Origin: Ptychodera flava
Lineage: Eukaryota; Hemichordata; Enteropneusta; Ptychoderidae
NCBI RefSeq assembly: GCF_041260155.1
Contig: NC_091936.1
Location: 41,195,963 to 41,259,962 of the forward strand
Direction of reading: 5' to 3'
DNA: 64,000 bases
Part shown: positions 14,144-26,785 of the stretch, piece by piece
Numbering within the stretch: position 1 is the stretch's first letter
How the letters are laid out: each line of letters opens with the position of its first letter
Position numbers and translations under genes: made by a program
Notes under the pieces: model-generated
Told to the model about the DNA's origin: nothing
The model's input: the letters and a program-made list of their open reading frames with translations, nothing else
Database searches by the model: none

Positions 14144-14927
14144 AACTGTATTTGTGTGGGGTATTTTCTATTATTTTTTTGTTTGAATCCTGACGAAAAT
14201 GCCTGGTGTTCAACTTGTCGATGCAGCCTGGAAGTTTGCAAGTTGTGATATAACCACTTTTCAGTCACATGTAGAATTTAATGTAAACATTAACATTGCA
14301 TATAGTTCACACTGCATACAGTTAATTGCAAGTGTAACACATTGTAGTTCAATGAACTTTAGAAAGGAGAAGAAAATCTCTTTGTTTTCTTGAATAAACA
14401 AAATGACAAAACTATCCAATGTTCCAGCTATTGTTCCTTTTAACACACAATACCAATTTTTGTGCAATACAATATAATTGTAAGAATTCCAGGTGTATAA
14501 TTTCCTTTGCATACAGTGAACATGTATCACATGCATACTATTAAAATATGTTGACAGCTATTTTACACAGAAAACTGGTACATTTTCAAAGAGAGAAGAC
14601 AAAAAGTCTAGTTCATATACAAAGGACATTAGTTGACGAATAAATTGATACATTTAGGTTCTGTCCTCTGAACTTTTTATCATAAAAAAGATGTAATCAC
14701 ACAAGAGATGTGAAAGAGATGTAATCACAGCGTCTCCACCCAATGTGGTTGGCGGCACTATGGTATTATGCACTGATCTGCTGAAACTTTTTGAAAGAAA
14801 AAATCTCTTCTATCCACAGGGTCGTGGATCTGTATTTACGATATTGGATTATATTCATTTACATGTGAGTCTCATATAGCAAGGTGACTAGCTTGACTAC
14901 TGATGATTACGTCTATGGTTTCCATGG

Positions 14928-15028
14928 TAACCAAAATTTCCCATTGAAGGACAAAAGAGCAATCCTGTCTGATGTTACATCTGCAATTGACATCGATCTA
15001 CAGTGGGTTGCACAAAAGTAAGTCTGAA
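14928..15028 (-). CDS. Possible terminal exon of the unidentified - strand gene
   Basis: After CTACTTCAG a phase-0 frame reads TYFCATHCRSMSIADVTSDR and then IALLSFNGKFWLPWKP before TAG. The phase would fit the exon at 16556..16689. The acceptor has a weak pyrimidine tract, so the boundary and the assignment are tentative. The end overlaps a palindromic GTTTCCATGGTAAC motif. Confidence 0.22.
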
Positions 15029-16024
15029 GTAGTTCATCCCTGCCAAACCAACATTTTGAATTGTTACAGGCTAAGTTGAAAACATTGCTAGAGATGCAAT
15101 TGTAAGTGTAATTGGTCAATTATAGAAGCTATGTGAAAATTACTAAAACAAAAACAAAAGTGTCATTAACTGGTAAAAATAGAGTAGCCAAAAAAACAAT
15201 ATTCCCAGGTCACTGTGATGCAGAACATGGACCAGTGGTAAGATCTTGTATGCAAATGAACTTGAAAAAATTCAGCAATTCAAAGGATGCAATAATCCTT
15301 GAAAGCTAAGATTTCACTGTTTTTTGCTTACATTATCATTTTGTAAAAGCTGTGCTAGCTAAGGTGTTTATCCAATTGTAATGTGCACTTTAAGAACTAG
15401 GCTAAGAGCGATTGTGAGAGTGAGGGGGAAGCACACCTGATGGGAGTTCTAAAACCAAATTTCAGAATGATTTTTTCAAAATGACACTTTCAAGCAATAA
15501 ACACACTATCAAAACCTATGTCTCAGCCAATAAACTTACACCCTGTAAAATTAGCACAGGATTACAGGTCACACATGAGGTCAATTGATAGTCCCTTCTA
15601 CAAATACTACTGACAGAAATATCAATATCACAAGAGAAAAAAGCCAATTAACATTTAATATGATATCATTATATTATAGGTGATTTGTGACAATATTAAT
15701 AGTTGCCCCTTAAATGTTGATATGTAAACTCTATTAGTGTAAAAATAGGATCTGATTAAGTCCAGCTTTCACATAACGAGCTAATTAAACCCCAATACTG
15801 AAAGTGAAGTGTTTGTTCAAAAGGTACGTCCATTACGGGCCAACATATATAAATACATGTATCAATAGCGTACACCTCACAAAGGGAACGTAAGAGAGAT
15901 ACTAGTATAGAATATAGCCACTCAGTTCACTGTGGTTTAAATCAACACATGTTATACAGGTATTGAATACGTAAATTTATAAGACTCTCTTAGGCATATT
16001 GTGTTTAATTTGTGTTTTATGAGA

Positions 16025-16133
16025 AACCATGGCAGTGGCCTATAGAAAAGGAATTCTTGTAAGTGACTGCATGCTATGAGTAACCATGGCAGTGGCCTAT
16101 AGAAAAGGAATTCTTGTAAGTGACTGCATGCTC
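16025..16133 (+). repeat. 57-bp tandem duplication
   Basis: ACCATGGCAGTGGCCTATAG starts at 16026 and again at 16083, followed both times by AAAAGGAATTCTTGTAAGTG ACTGCATGCT. The copies are almost identical, so the event is recent. Confidence 0.9.
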
Positions 16134-16442
16134 ACATAAGAAGATGACTCAGAATTTGTTCAGTAAAGCAGCCAGTTATTCAATAAGACAGAATTGAAGT
16201 AAAATGTATATTTTTAATTACAATGCAAATGCACCATTATTGGCTAAAGGAACACCACTTCAATGGTCTCAACAGGAGTATAAGCTGATTCGTATCTCCC
16301 TGGAATATAATTTGACATGTAGCTCATATAAGACGCTGTCTTTCCCAATATTGGTGCAGCCATCCTATTAAATAGAGAAGGCAATTTCAAATTGTTAGTA
16401 TTAAAGGGATATTGCACTCACAGTCCTGTGGGTGGGGAGATC

Positions 16443-16534
16443 TTAACCCTTTCACCCCAGTTCCCTGTGTACAGGTCCAACTTTACCATAGAAAACAATG
16501 GATTTGGGAAAAACCATAGTGGTGAAAAGGTTAA
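16443..16534 (+). mobile_element. ~90-bp MITE, copy 4
   Basis: The best-preserved ends: TTAACCCTTTCACCCCAGTT at the left and GGTGAAAAGGTTAA at the right. Core GTACAGGTCCAACTTTACCA and AAACCATAGTGGTGAA. Confidence 0.8.
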
Positions 16535-16555
16535 GTTAAACTAGATCCTTGTTAC

Positions 16556-16689
16556 CTTCTTCTTTTCTATAATGTGTCGTTTTTCATCCAACTCAACGGT
16601 CTTTTTGTCAGCTATTTCCATGATGACTGATGCGCCAAATATTGCTGAAACCCGGTTGCTATGAAGACAAAGACCAAGCTTGCTCCCAA
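16556..16689 (-). CDS. Candidate exon of the same unidentified - strand gene
   Basis: The open frame encodes GSKLGLCLHSNRVSAIFGAS and VIMEIADKKTVELDEKRHII, ending at an AAG|GTAACA donor in phase 0. An acceptor at CATCAAG| fits the phase of the exon at 19699..19846. A better pyrimidine-rich acceptor 24 bp upstream (ending TTCTGAG at 16714) would instead add YNVTCVHQ and be phase 0, implying a missing exon between. No family recognised. Confidence 0.4.
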
Positions 16690-17455
16690 CTTGATGGACG
16701 CAAGTGACGTTATACTCAGAATTGTCACGGCAACAAGAGATGCAGATCAGAAATGATGAATCATGACGATAGGAAACCACACTTGTAGGAATATCAACAA
16801 TTCATAATAATGCAGGTTCTGGTGAGAGTGTCAGGTAAGACATTAGCCCTGTGCTTGAGTACAGCAGTGGTTGAGTTTGGAAGGTTCTATTTTACAAACA
16901 GCAGACCAAGAGTATAACCAGCTCATTCATTCATGTGAGAAAGCTCTTAAGTGGCAGATACCACTTTCTTATAGGGGTGTATCACACTAATCCAATGTGG
17001 ATTAGTCAATTTTTTTGTTGAGGCAAAACACTAAAATTTGTTTTCCCCTGAGGAGTGCACCACCATAGCTACAGTATTGTGATCAGTAAATATTAATCTG
17101 AATACTCTTACACTTCCTGTTAACCAAATTAAATTGCATTTTCAAAAAGTCGATGAATCGAAACACTGGTAACAGATGGCACTACACAAATTCTGTCTGC
17201 AGGCAAAATTGACTTCTGTATGTCAAAATCAATTTATGTTACGTACGATATGAACTTCTTCTAGAGGCATGCAATCTTTGAAAGTACAACCTTGATCTTT
17301 GTAGCTATCAGACTATTATTAACAGACATATGAAAAATTGAGTCAAGTATCTCAGTCTTTAATCTTGGAACAAGAATGCCAGAAGGGCGATTTTGTTCGT
17401 CAAGTTGACTATTAGCTATCGCTCATCTTGACTTGTATATAAAGTTCAAATTCCC

Positions 17456-17549
17456 TTTAACGTGTTCACCCCCAATTCCCTGTAAACAAGTCCACTATCA
17501 CCATTGACAACAATGGGTTTGGGCCAAACCATGGTGGTGAAAGGGTAAA
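17456..17549 (+). mobile_element. ~90-bp MITE, copy 5
   Basis: Core CCCTGTAAACAAGTCCACTA, ACCATTGACAACAATGGGTT and GGGCCAAACCATGGTGGTGA. The right end is AAAGGGTAAAG. Same orientation as the others. Confidence 0.75.
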
Positions 17550-19698
17550 GTATTGTCATGACTGTGCTAAATTGATTTTTAATGCCAGATCACTAAAATA
17601 TTTATGAAATCTAATGTTTTCGAGGACATTCAAAAGGATGAAAAGACTCTTAATTTCTTGTGATATTATCAATCATTCAGTTTGTATAGAAAATTTAAAA
17701 ATACAGCAATTCACCATGTATTTCAGCCAGGTATCATTTTTCGTCCTTGTACACATGGTTCAAAAAAACCACTGTGACAGCAACTAGCAAAGCTACTAGA
17801 ATATATGGTGATTAATTCACATTTCACATGTCAATGACATTGAAATGTTTTACTCGGTCAGCTGTTTCATACATTCCCATGCATGAATGCATGTCTCGGT
17901 CAGTCCAGCAATGCATTAGCAAACTGAAGTACACAGAATGGTACACAAATTATAATCACACCACAAGCATGCCTTCACAATTGATACAATTTGAGTTGAC
18001 CTTGAACTACAAACCAATGAAACAATTTCATTTCTTCTATAAAACCCTCATCACAACACAATTGCATGCATTGCATGCAGTAATGTGACAGAGACTCAAA
18101 CCTTGACGGCTGATGTAGGGCAGATTTATCATTGACATGCTGCATAAAACACACAGGTAATAAAAAACTGCTTTTTACAACCATCATAAGTTTTCATAAT
18201 CACAGCATGGTTCAGTAGGTAAAACAGACCTCATGTGTGGAAGAACTGGAGGCAACAAAGCTAATGTGCAATTCTTGACATTAATTTCTACACCATGATA
18301 GACTTTGCCAGATGTATCATATTGACAAAAGATTACTTGCTTGTTCACAAGAGATGGTGAACAAAAGCTGACAGAAATTTAGCTTCGAGTTTCGATCTAG
18401 AGCTCTTCTTAAGTCCAGCTTTTTTCCTTTGTCTTATTCTATGCAATTTATGTACTCAAACAAAAAATCTTAAAGAATTAAATGAAAAATTAATAAAATT
18501 GTGGCATACCGGTACATGTAGGTTATAGCTATTTAACTGGACAACAAGTAAAAACTCTTATATTTAAATTTTTTTCTAATGCACTTTGTACACATAAAAA
18601 AGCTGAATTGTAACCTTTGTGTTCACACGATGTGACTGTTTGGATAATTTTCAATTACTCTGTTGCATGTCAAGATTTTTGCAGTTATATGGCTGATATT
18701 TTGGATGTTGAAGATGTGTACAGAAGATTGGAGGTGGCAAGTACTAGTAACCTATTGATGCAACCTTATTCTCTACTGTGCTGAAGACTGGCTTGTATAC
18801 TTGTGGTCGAAATGTATACATGGTATCATAAATATAAATTAGGTCAACTTTCAAAATTTAGCATCTGTTACCTTCTTGTACCGTGCTTTGATGAAAATTT
18901 CTGTGTCAAATGTTACGAGGGCGAGCAGGGCTCATTGGGTTAAGAAACAGATTAGGAGCACTATGCTGTCAAAAACTTTGAATTATAGCTGCATGCTTTT
19001 TTAGCAATTTTGGATTTCATTGAAATCAGCAGATTTTGTAATTTAGCTGAAAATACATCTTGACCATAGTAAATATGGGGAAAAGTTTAAATTAGCAACA
19101 TCTTTAATTAGTGAATTTAAACACTCAGCTAAATTAGCTAAAAAGGATGCTAGCTAAAAAGATTTGTTTTACAGTTCTCTCTCTGTTGGCATATCATCGT
19201 TGCTAATGTTTTTTCAGCTATTTTGATCACCATAACATATCAAGGTATGCAAACATTTAAAAATGTTATGTGACAGTGGCATTTGCACCTTTTGAATAAC
19301 AGTTGCAATTTATTTTATGAACGGTAAAAATGATTTCATATTTCAAAAGAGTGAAAGAGAGGGTAAAGTGCAACAAGAAAATGGAATAATTACATAACAT
19401 ACCCTAGTGATATTTGATATGGTAATGTCATGCAAAAAATTACCAAATTTGTGTGGATATATTCATAATCAATGCATTCACACTGACACAAAAGGAAGTA
19501 GTTGTGGAGCTTGACGGAAATCAAGCTTTGTTTGCTCTGGGGGTATATCCATTTCGACTGCAGGTAGATAGTGTAAACATGTAGTCGATATTACAGAGAA
19601 GATGCAAGCAGACGAATATCTGATGATGTCTTCCTAGACATAGTTATGTCCAAAAAAAAAAGGTCATGAAAAGTCTGTCAGTATCTCCAAATCTTTAC

Positions 19699-19846
19699 CA
19701 TTTTGCATCGGTACTAGCTGAACTGATCTACCAGTGATGAATACCCTCCTGTCAATATACTGCAATCTCTGCAGTACAAATCTCGTTATGAAGAAAATCA
19801 CCAGAGACTCTGCTAATGCGCATATCGCCAGGGTAATGAGCAATTT
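19699..19846 (-). CDS. Candidate exon with a membrane-spanning segment
   Basis: It lies between the acceptor CTGTAAATTCACACAG and the donor G|GTAAAG, phase 0 in, phase 1 out, 49 codons. It encodes KLLITLAICALAESLVIFFI followed by TRFVLQRLQYIDRRVF, i.e. one strongly hydrophobic helix with basic residues after it. The open frame continues 15 codons past the donor to TGA, so it could also be a terminal exon. No family recognised. It is in phase with the exon at 29395..29535. Confidence 0.4.
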
Positions 19847-20230
19847 CTGTGTGAATTTACAGAGATAACTATCTGATTCTGTATCCAGTAACCCAGGCAA
19901 CCATCATCTCTCATCACAAAAGAATGATTGAGAGATAAAGAATTTCTATAAGTACAGGTACTTTGATAACAAAATTACATATGATCCTAAAATCAGCAGA
20001 CTCATGACAGGAAACTCCAAGACTTATCTAGAAGATCTGACAAAAAAGTGTACTGCTTTTTTTGGTTTTTAAATTGAAATGACAGAATCGTACTGATATG
20101 GCATGAAAGATATCATGTTTCATATTTCAATGGCCTTTTTTTATAAATATTTCCAGTATAATCAGCTAGCGGCAACATGTCATATTCTGCAATCTGATGA
20201 CTGTGATGCTCATCTTTCTGGTTTTTGTAG

Positions 20231-20389
20231 GATGCAAATGTGAATCTTGTCAAGAGTACAGAATGCTACAGGCAAATTGTCTTCAACGGCAAAGATGGGC
20301 CAATTTGTACAGGAAAGCAAGGGATGGAGACCAAGCCAAAACAATTCTGTAAAACCATTTCAGACAGGGAATTCAAAATTTTCAATATA
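20231..20389 (+). CDS. Isolated + strand exon candidate
   Basis: A strong acceptor (CTTTCTGGTTTTTGTAG) and a strong donor (ATA|GTAAGT) enclose 159 nt that is fully open in phase 0 as 53 codons: DANVNLVKSTECYRQIVFNG and so on, with four cysteines. A second frame, starting two bases in, is also open for 39 codons to TAA (CKCESCQEYRMLQANC...) and could be a terminal exon. Which frame is used cannot be decided. It lies inside the span of the - strand exon series. No family recognised. Confidence 0.35.
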
Positions 20390-21743
20390 GTAAGTAGAAG
20401 ATGAAGTGTAAACCTTGAGTGTACACAGGTGAAAGTGTGTGAGATTAAAATTATAGTGTTCTGTTTAAACAACAAAACCATTTCATGTTTTAGAATAGAC
20501 GGTTAATTATCAATAGTACTTAAGATTGTAATTGAAACTTAATGCATCACTTCCCTCGAGTAATGCTGTCACAAAAAAGAGAAAAATTTGGTAAGAGTAA
20601 CTGCCAGTAAATTCAGACATTTATTAAATTTTCCATTGTAAATGAATACTGTCCAAGGTATGCCTGCTTGAGGTCAATATTTACAAATTTTGCAAAAATA
20701 AGCATAATCATAGCGTATAAAAAAAAATTGACCAACCAATACTGATACGATTATAGCTTCTACTGAAAACCCTCTGAGAGAGAATGAATTCAAATTGGAC
20801 ATAGAGGTTAATCCTTAAAGAATAGTTTTGTGAGATTCACAGCCCATGGCAATTACTTCAACACCTCAACAGCAACAATAAAATCATGCAGCTATATAGC
20901 TTAATTATTATGAGATGACCAATTCTTAAACAGCACAGTGGGACCAGATCACTGTCACTGATTTTCAATAAAAATGGAAATAATTCTTGACAAGCAGTTG
21001 TACATCCACCTACTGACACACTATGGCACAGACATAGCTGACAGAGAGTTTGTTAAGTGTTATTGTTCTGGTATCGCTGTAGTCTGCAGCAGCTGCCACT
21101 GTAGAATTTTGTCCTTGATAAAGGCTTTGACTCACATTTCCCGATTACCAGTTTGCATAATTTCTATTACAAACAAAGTATAGACACTATAGGAAAAATC
21201 TGTTACTTCATCTTCAGTACTGTTTTCAATGGCAGAGTAAAATTTGGAATTGTACAGATATGGGAAATACATTTAACTAAAAACATACATGATTCCCACA
21301 GATATACATTGTACAGTGTTGCCAAACACTGGAATTACATCCTTCACAGAGGAACATGTGCAAGCAAAAAAAAACAGAATACAACAAACATTGAGAAAAA
21401 GAAGATCTTAAAAGATGCATGCCAAAACATTAAATGTGCTATTTAAAATTCAATATGCAACATTTTATAACGCAGACTGGGTAATATGTTCTGGAAAATA
21501 TATCAGAAACAAAGATCATATCTGACACTAATTTTACAGAATTGGATGAGCTCATTAATTTGAACTTTCAATTAGATTTCTAATTTTTAAATCGAAACTC
21601 ACAAGTTTGAGTTATAGTGTGGATAGGAACAAAATTCTGTTTATACTTTGATAGCCAGCTACAAGATATTGTACAGATAAATTACAGTATAACTAAATGT
21701 ACACTTAATTAATATCCTTTGCAATTTATCATTCATAGCACTA

Positions 21744-21970
21744 TAACCCACTCAGCATTTGGGCCCCATCAGCTTTGCATATTTGAATATATAAAGCATT
21801 GATTTTTCTTTTCACATCACAGCTGAACCTTTTTAGTAATTTTTCCCATCAAAATCTTATATAGCAAGATTTTACCAACTTTTATTAATTTTTCAGCAAT
21901 TTTTTATGATTTTTGACTTGGTTTTATTTTATGAAGGTGACAAAAATTGACTTTGGCACTCAAAGGGTTA
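21744..21970. mobile_element. Diverged copy of the TTAACCCTTTGA MITE
   Basis: TAACCCACTCAGCATTTGGG at the left, an interior of TTTTCCCATCAAAATCTTAT and similar T-rich blocks, and TTTGGCACTCAAAGGGTTA at the right, following the same order and length as 24087-24308. Confidence 0.55.
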
Positions 21971-24086
21971 CTTGACATTGTGAGTTTCATGTAGCAATTC
22001 AGTCTTTATTGATATTATTTTAGACACATTGTGAAGGTATAATTCCAATTCTGACTTGTGATAGCAGACAGGTAAAGTTTCCTGGAAACCAGAAAATCAG
22101 GGTTTATTTCCAGCCTTGTACATTTCATAATTCTTTCCATACATGTATATGTAGTTCATGATATATAGCTTCTTGATTCTACATACAAAAGTTTGCCAGG
22201 AAATTAACACCTAAATTAATTTACAGTTGTGAGCACAACAGTAATAAAGAACCAAAAGCTCACGTAAATCAATCTTCACAAACCAAATTGTGATAAAATT
22301 TCCACCCCTGCAATTATTTTTCATTTTTTCCGTCCAGTGAATATGCTAAACTTACACATGTTCAAGCTGTTTTTAGTCACACCATAATAATGTCAGCTAG
22401 TGTGAGTGTTGATAATCTCTGAATTCAGACAAAGTCGAGACAATGAAGCAGATACGGATGAAAAGTACTGGTATGAGCTAGGCCTTTTGTATATTGATGG
22501 TGTATATCTTACAGCAATGGAATTAAATATTTATTTGTTATTTAGTTGTGCTCACACAGTGAAATCGGCATAATAATATGGCTTTATGATATTATATCAC
22601 AAACTGAGATTACGTACTTTTAGAGTGTAGACTCGGTGTAAGTCAGACCAGTGTAGGTATGCAAGTGTGCAGGATATTGATTTAAATTCATCATGATTTA
22701 ATTACTGGTTCCTGTGCAAACAATAATCAACCTGCTTTGCATTGATTATACAAAGTTGAATTTGAATGGATCAAGTATTGGTCATTTGCAAGTCACAGGA
22801 ATTGGAATATTTTGGGTAAACTAAACCAACAAAACAACTCTTGGATTCGTCTTACAATGCCATTTTCTATGCATACATGTATGACAGGAAATTCTGCTGA
22901 TGAGAAAATGATAATTTCCCGCCTAAAAACAGAATCAGCTTGCTGAGATATTGCTTAGATATTGCCATTTCTCCATATTGCCCTGTGGGTGAATTTTTAT
23001 CGATTACACTTTCCAAATTTACCATTTTTGGAACGTTTTGCAAATTTTTTTTAGCATTGTATGAAAATGGCAATATGAACCTACTGCATTATGCCACGGT
23101 ATTTCGTGTGCCTATGAATGATTATACAAGTACATGTAACGATATGGCTGCATGGTTTGTTTTTCCTACCGTACTGGTAGTACGGGGGGAACTCAACTAA
23201 ATTTTTCAGTGCCACTGAAGGGAATGTATACTACAGCACGATGGAACATATTAATTTCTGTGATTACAATTTATACATTAAAAGTGGGCCGACTCAGATC
23301 AATAGAAATGGACTGATCAAGATCAAACATGTCTATTGTAAGTATGATCCGAGCTTTTTTATCTGATTTTTACAATAAAAACTCCATTTCTTTTCCATTT
23401 TTAGAGCAAATTACCTTTTTGATCATACTTCAACAGTTTATTAGCTCTTATTGTGTAAAATTTGGGAAAAACAAAATTTCCTCCAATACAGTGTAGTTTA
23501 TAAAATCCCTGATGAAAGCCATCGTATTGAGACATACACTTGTAAATGTTTCTGAAAGAACCATCACTTTTTCACATTTTTGACATGTTTTATACCAAAC
23601 TAAATTGATACTGCATACATGCAGCTTAATATTAGGAATACAAAATAGACTCAATCAGCATTCAACTAAGCTCACCAAATTTGCTGGTGATTACAATTTA
23701 AAGAAAATATTAAACTTCCAAGAAGTACACATACATTCTGTAGGCTTTGTGATTCAGCATGTAGGTGATTGTAACTACCATGTGTTCACATATGATACAT
23801 GCACATTATCATTGTCTTAACATGTGGTTCTCTATTGCATTTTACGCCTGCATGCATTATACATTACTTCACAGGTGTTTGATACTTCAGTCCTTATGGT
23901 TTGAAATTGAACATGTGTGACCAGTGCAGTTGATCACATTTCTTCCATGTTAAACGCCTGCTAAAATTGCCGCCTTATGAGCATACCTAATACAATTCAT
24001 GACAGCATTACTTTCAAGTTCCGTTCCAACAAATTTTGGACAAAAATGCCGGACAATTACAGTGCATTTCAGAAAATTAGATGAGC

Positions 24087-24308
24087 TTAACCCTTTGACT
24101 GCTGTCATTTTTCCCAGCAAAATTTTACTGCCACATTTTGCCAATTTTTTTGAATTTTTCTGAAATTTTTTGATAATTTTGGACCAAATGGACATCATAT
24201 TTCATTGGCTACAGTTTTTTATCAAAACCTTGGCAAAAATCTGAGAAAAATTGACCAGGATATATTTTGTACAGGGGAGAAAAATTGATGTTGGCGCTCA
24301 AAGGGTTA
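24087..24308. mobile_element. 222-bp MITE with TTAACCCTTTGA ends
   Basis: TTAACCCTTTGACTGCTG at the left and CGCTCAAAGGGTTAA at the right form a terminal inverted repeat. The interior is very T-rich on this strand (runs of TTTTT with AAATTTT), with no ORF. Confidence 0.75.
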
Positions 24309-26734
24309 AATGGGGTTAAACACTTTAACAGTAACAGAGTCATCTGCAACTTGCAAAATATGAACACATACTCACCAGGTTCAAATTTATACTGAGGATT
24401 TTAAGGTCTTACACGATGCACACTGGGACTGGAAAGGTTATGCTTAAAACCAATTTATAAATGAAATATTTATTTACATTGCTATCAGTCGACAAGTTTT
24501 TGGTGAGACCTTTAGTTTCTATGGCAAAATCAGACCTTGCAGAGAAGGAAACAGCCATGTGTGGTCACAGCTGGCTACCTCTTGAAAGGAAAAAATCAAC
24601 ATGACACCAGAAAGAAATTTGTATAACCACTGAAATATCAAACTAAACCATACAATTTAAATAGTCTTCAAATTCCTGATACGATGCAAACATATCATCA
24701 AAAGTCAATGAACACACTTTATGCCAATGTATGACAGTGCCTACACGCATATGTAATTCACGTCAGGTTCTTAATAAAAATTAATAGAAAGTTTGATAAT
24801 TACAGAGACAATTACAGAGAAAAATCATTTTTTAGAGCAAAAAACTACAAACAAAGTACACTTGGAACAAATTTGTAAACTCTACTTTGAAGTTCCACTC
24901 TTTGTGTAACAATATTCTTGAAAACTGAAATATTTTATCAACATTTTGCAGCATGACAGTAATTTATCAACCAGATTAAAATAAAGTGCGGGTAATAAGT
25001 ATTTGAAATTCATAGTGGTACCCATCCTCTGGAACTCATCTCTACAAAAATAAATACTTGATAAACATAATTGCTGATATGATTGCGAATTCATTTCCCT
25101 TTGGGATTGTTTTATAGTTAATTGCAAAGCTCTTTGGTGAGGGGAGAAACAACAAACAGGCAAATTGTTGTTCTGGCCTGCAGTACTAATATTATTTCTG
25201 TAGCAGCCATTCATGCATGAATATACATGTTGAGCTATTGACTTCAGACTTGTACTTCTTCAAACGTTACTAATGTATTCATAAAACAAGGTTAACAGAA
25301 AATGGTGTCGGTCACACATTTGAAGTCTGCTTGCTATTAATAGCTACAGCTTTCTCTGGCTATCATGGATGGGTCATTATCTGTAGCTCACAGCATCACA
25401 TGGGAATCAACTCTCTTATTCTTTTAAATTTAACGATAAAATGCAACATTTTCAATTCATGAGTTGATTTTCAGAATGTCAAATATCCCCACTCACTGTA
25501 TATAATGTGTAATTAGCATCTTCCTATTAAAACTACCAGTTTCTGGGCTCATAAATCCATAGTAACCTCTAAATTACAGACCCGTATGCGGTGGTCTATG
25601 TCCATCTTTGCTTCTAATAATTGAAAGTTAAAAAAGGCAAACACAATAAAATCTACCTTTTCATCCAATAATACCAGCTATGAGGCTTTTGGTATCCAAA
25701 AACTTGTTTGATCTTTTTGATTTATGATATTTTGTGCTACCTTTCTTTTTTCTACCATTTTAAATTCAGGGTGTGTCCGATACTTGCAGCATGTTCACAC
25801 TTGTCCTGTTAATCCCTTTCAATCATTCGTTATTTTGGTTGCTGCCTTTTCAGAATAAAATCACTTTCTTTTTTGATTGTTTCATCCTGCATTAATATCT
25901 TAATTTTATGACTTTGTATTAATCTTGTTTTTTATGCTCTAAAATTGCACAAACTTCTTTCTTATGAACAGCATCCAAATACTGCTTTCAGGCAGGTAAA
26001 TGTATAATAATCTGGCAATGATCTTCTTTAAAAAATTTAAACATCTCCCCAGCGGAATATTTTTCCAACAGGTATATAAATTAGGAGTGCATCAACACTT
26101 TTGGTAAAATTCTACGGGATATCTTAATTTAAATCTGAAACGGATTATCTGGGATGCAATTGTAAAAGCTGGTACACCTGCAAATGTGAGCAAAGTTTTA
26201 TACTAATATTGAAATATGACTTTTTTGACTTTTGAACGTATGATCCTGCTGTACTAATAAGGCAACAGTGGAAATTATTGAGAACAAAGAATTTATTTGT
26301 GGCGTGTGTGAAAGATGTCTTTTGGAAGCAGAATCTATAAATTGAACAAAGAAGCATATGTGTTCATGCAGATCGCGCTGACAGCTGTTCATAATTCTTG
26401 GTTTTTTCCACATACAAAAAGTGAAAAAAAACAGGTGTTATACCCAAAAATATCGGTACAACAGCTGCAGTCGAATCACCAGACTCAATTCTTGTCTTGC
26501 TATATTTGGCATAACACTCATCGTATTCACAAAATGGCTTTTACAGGTAATATCCAAGTGTACCTTGCCTTTCACAGCATATACACGTATTGTCAGCTCT
26601 GATGACACAAACAGATATCCATTTGATCAGATATCATCAGCTCTCATATGTCATAAGTACATGTAACATTAATCAGATATCCTGCATTCTGATGTCATAG
26701 GTATAGATATCACTGTGATTAGATATTGTTTTAT

Positions 26735-26785
26735 TCAATGCATGGAAAATCATTCATGGATGCACTGATTTGAAATAATATTAGT
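26735..26785 (+). mobile_element. Remnant of the same non-LTR 3' tail
   Basis: TCAATGCATG(G)AAAATC followed by GGATGCACTGA(C/T)TTGA is shared, in order, with 62674-62722. Only the terminal part is present, as expected for a strongly 5'-truncated copy. Confidence 0.5.
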
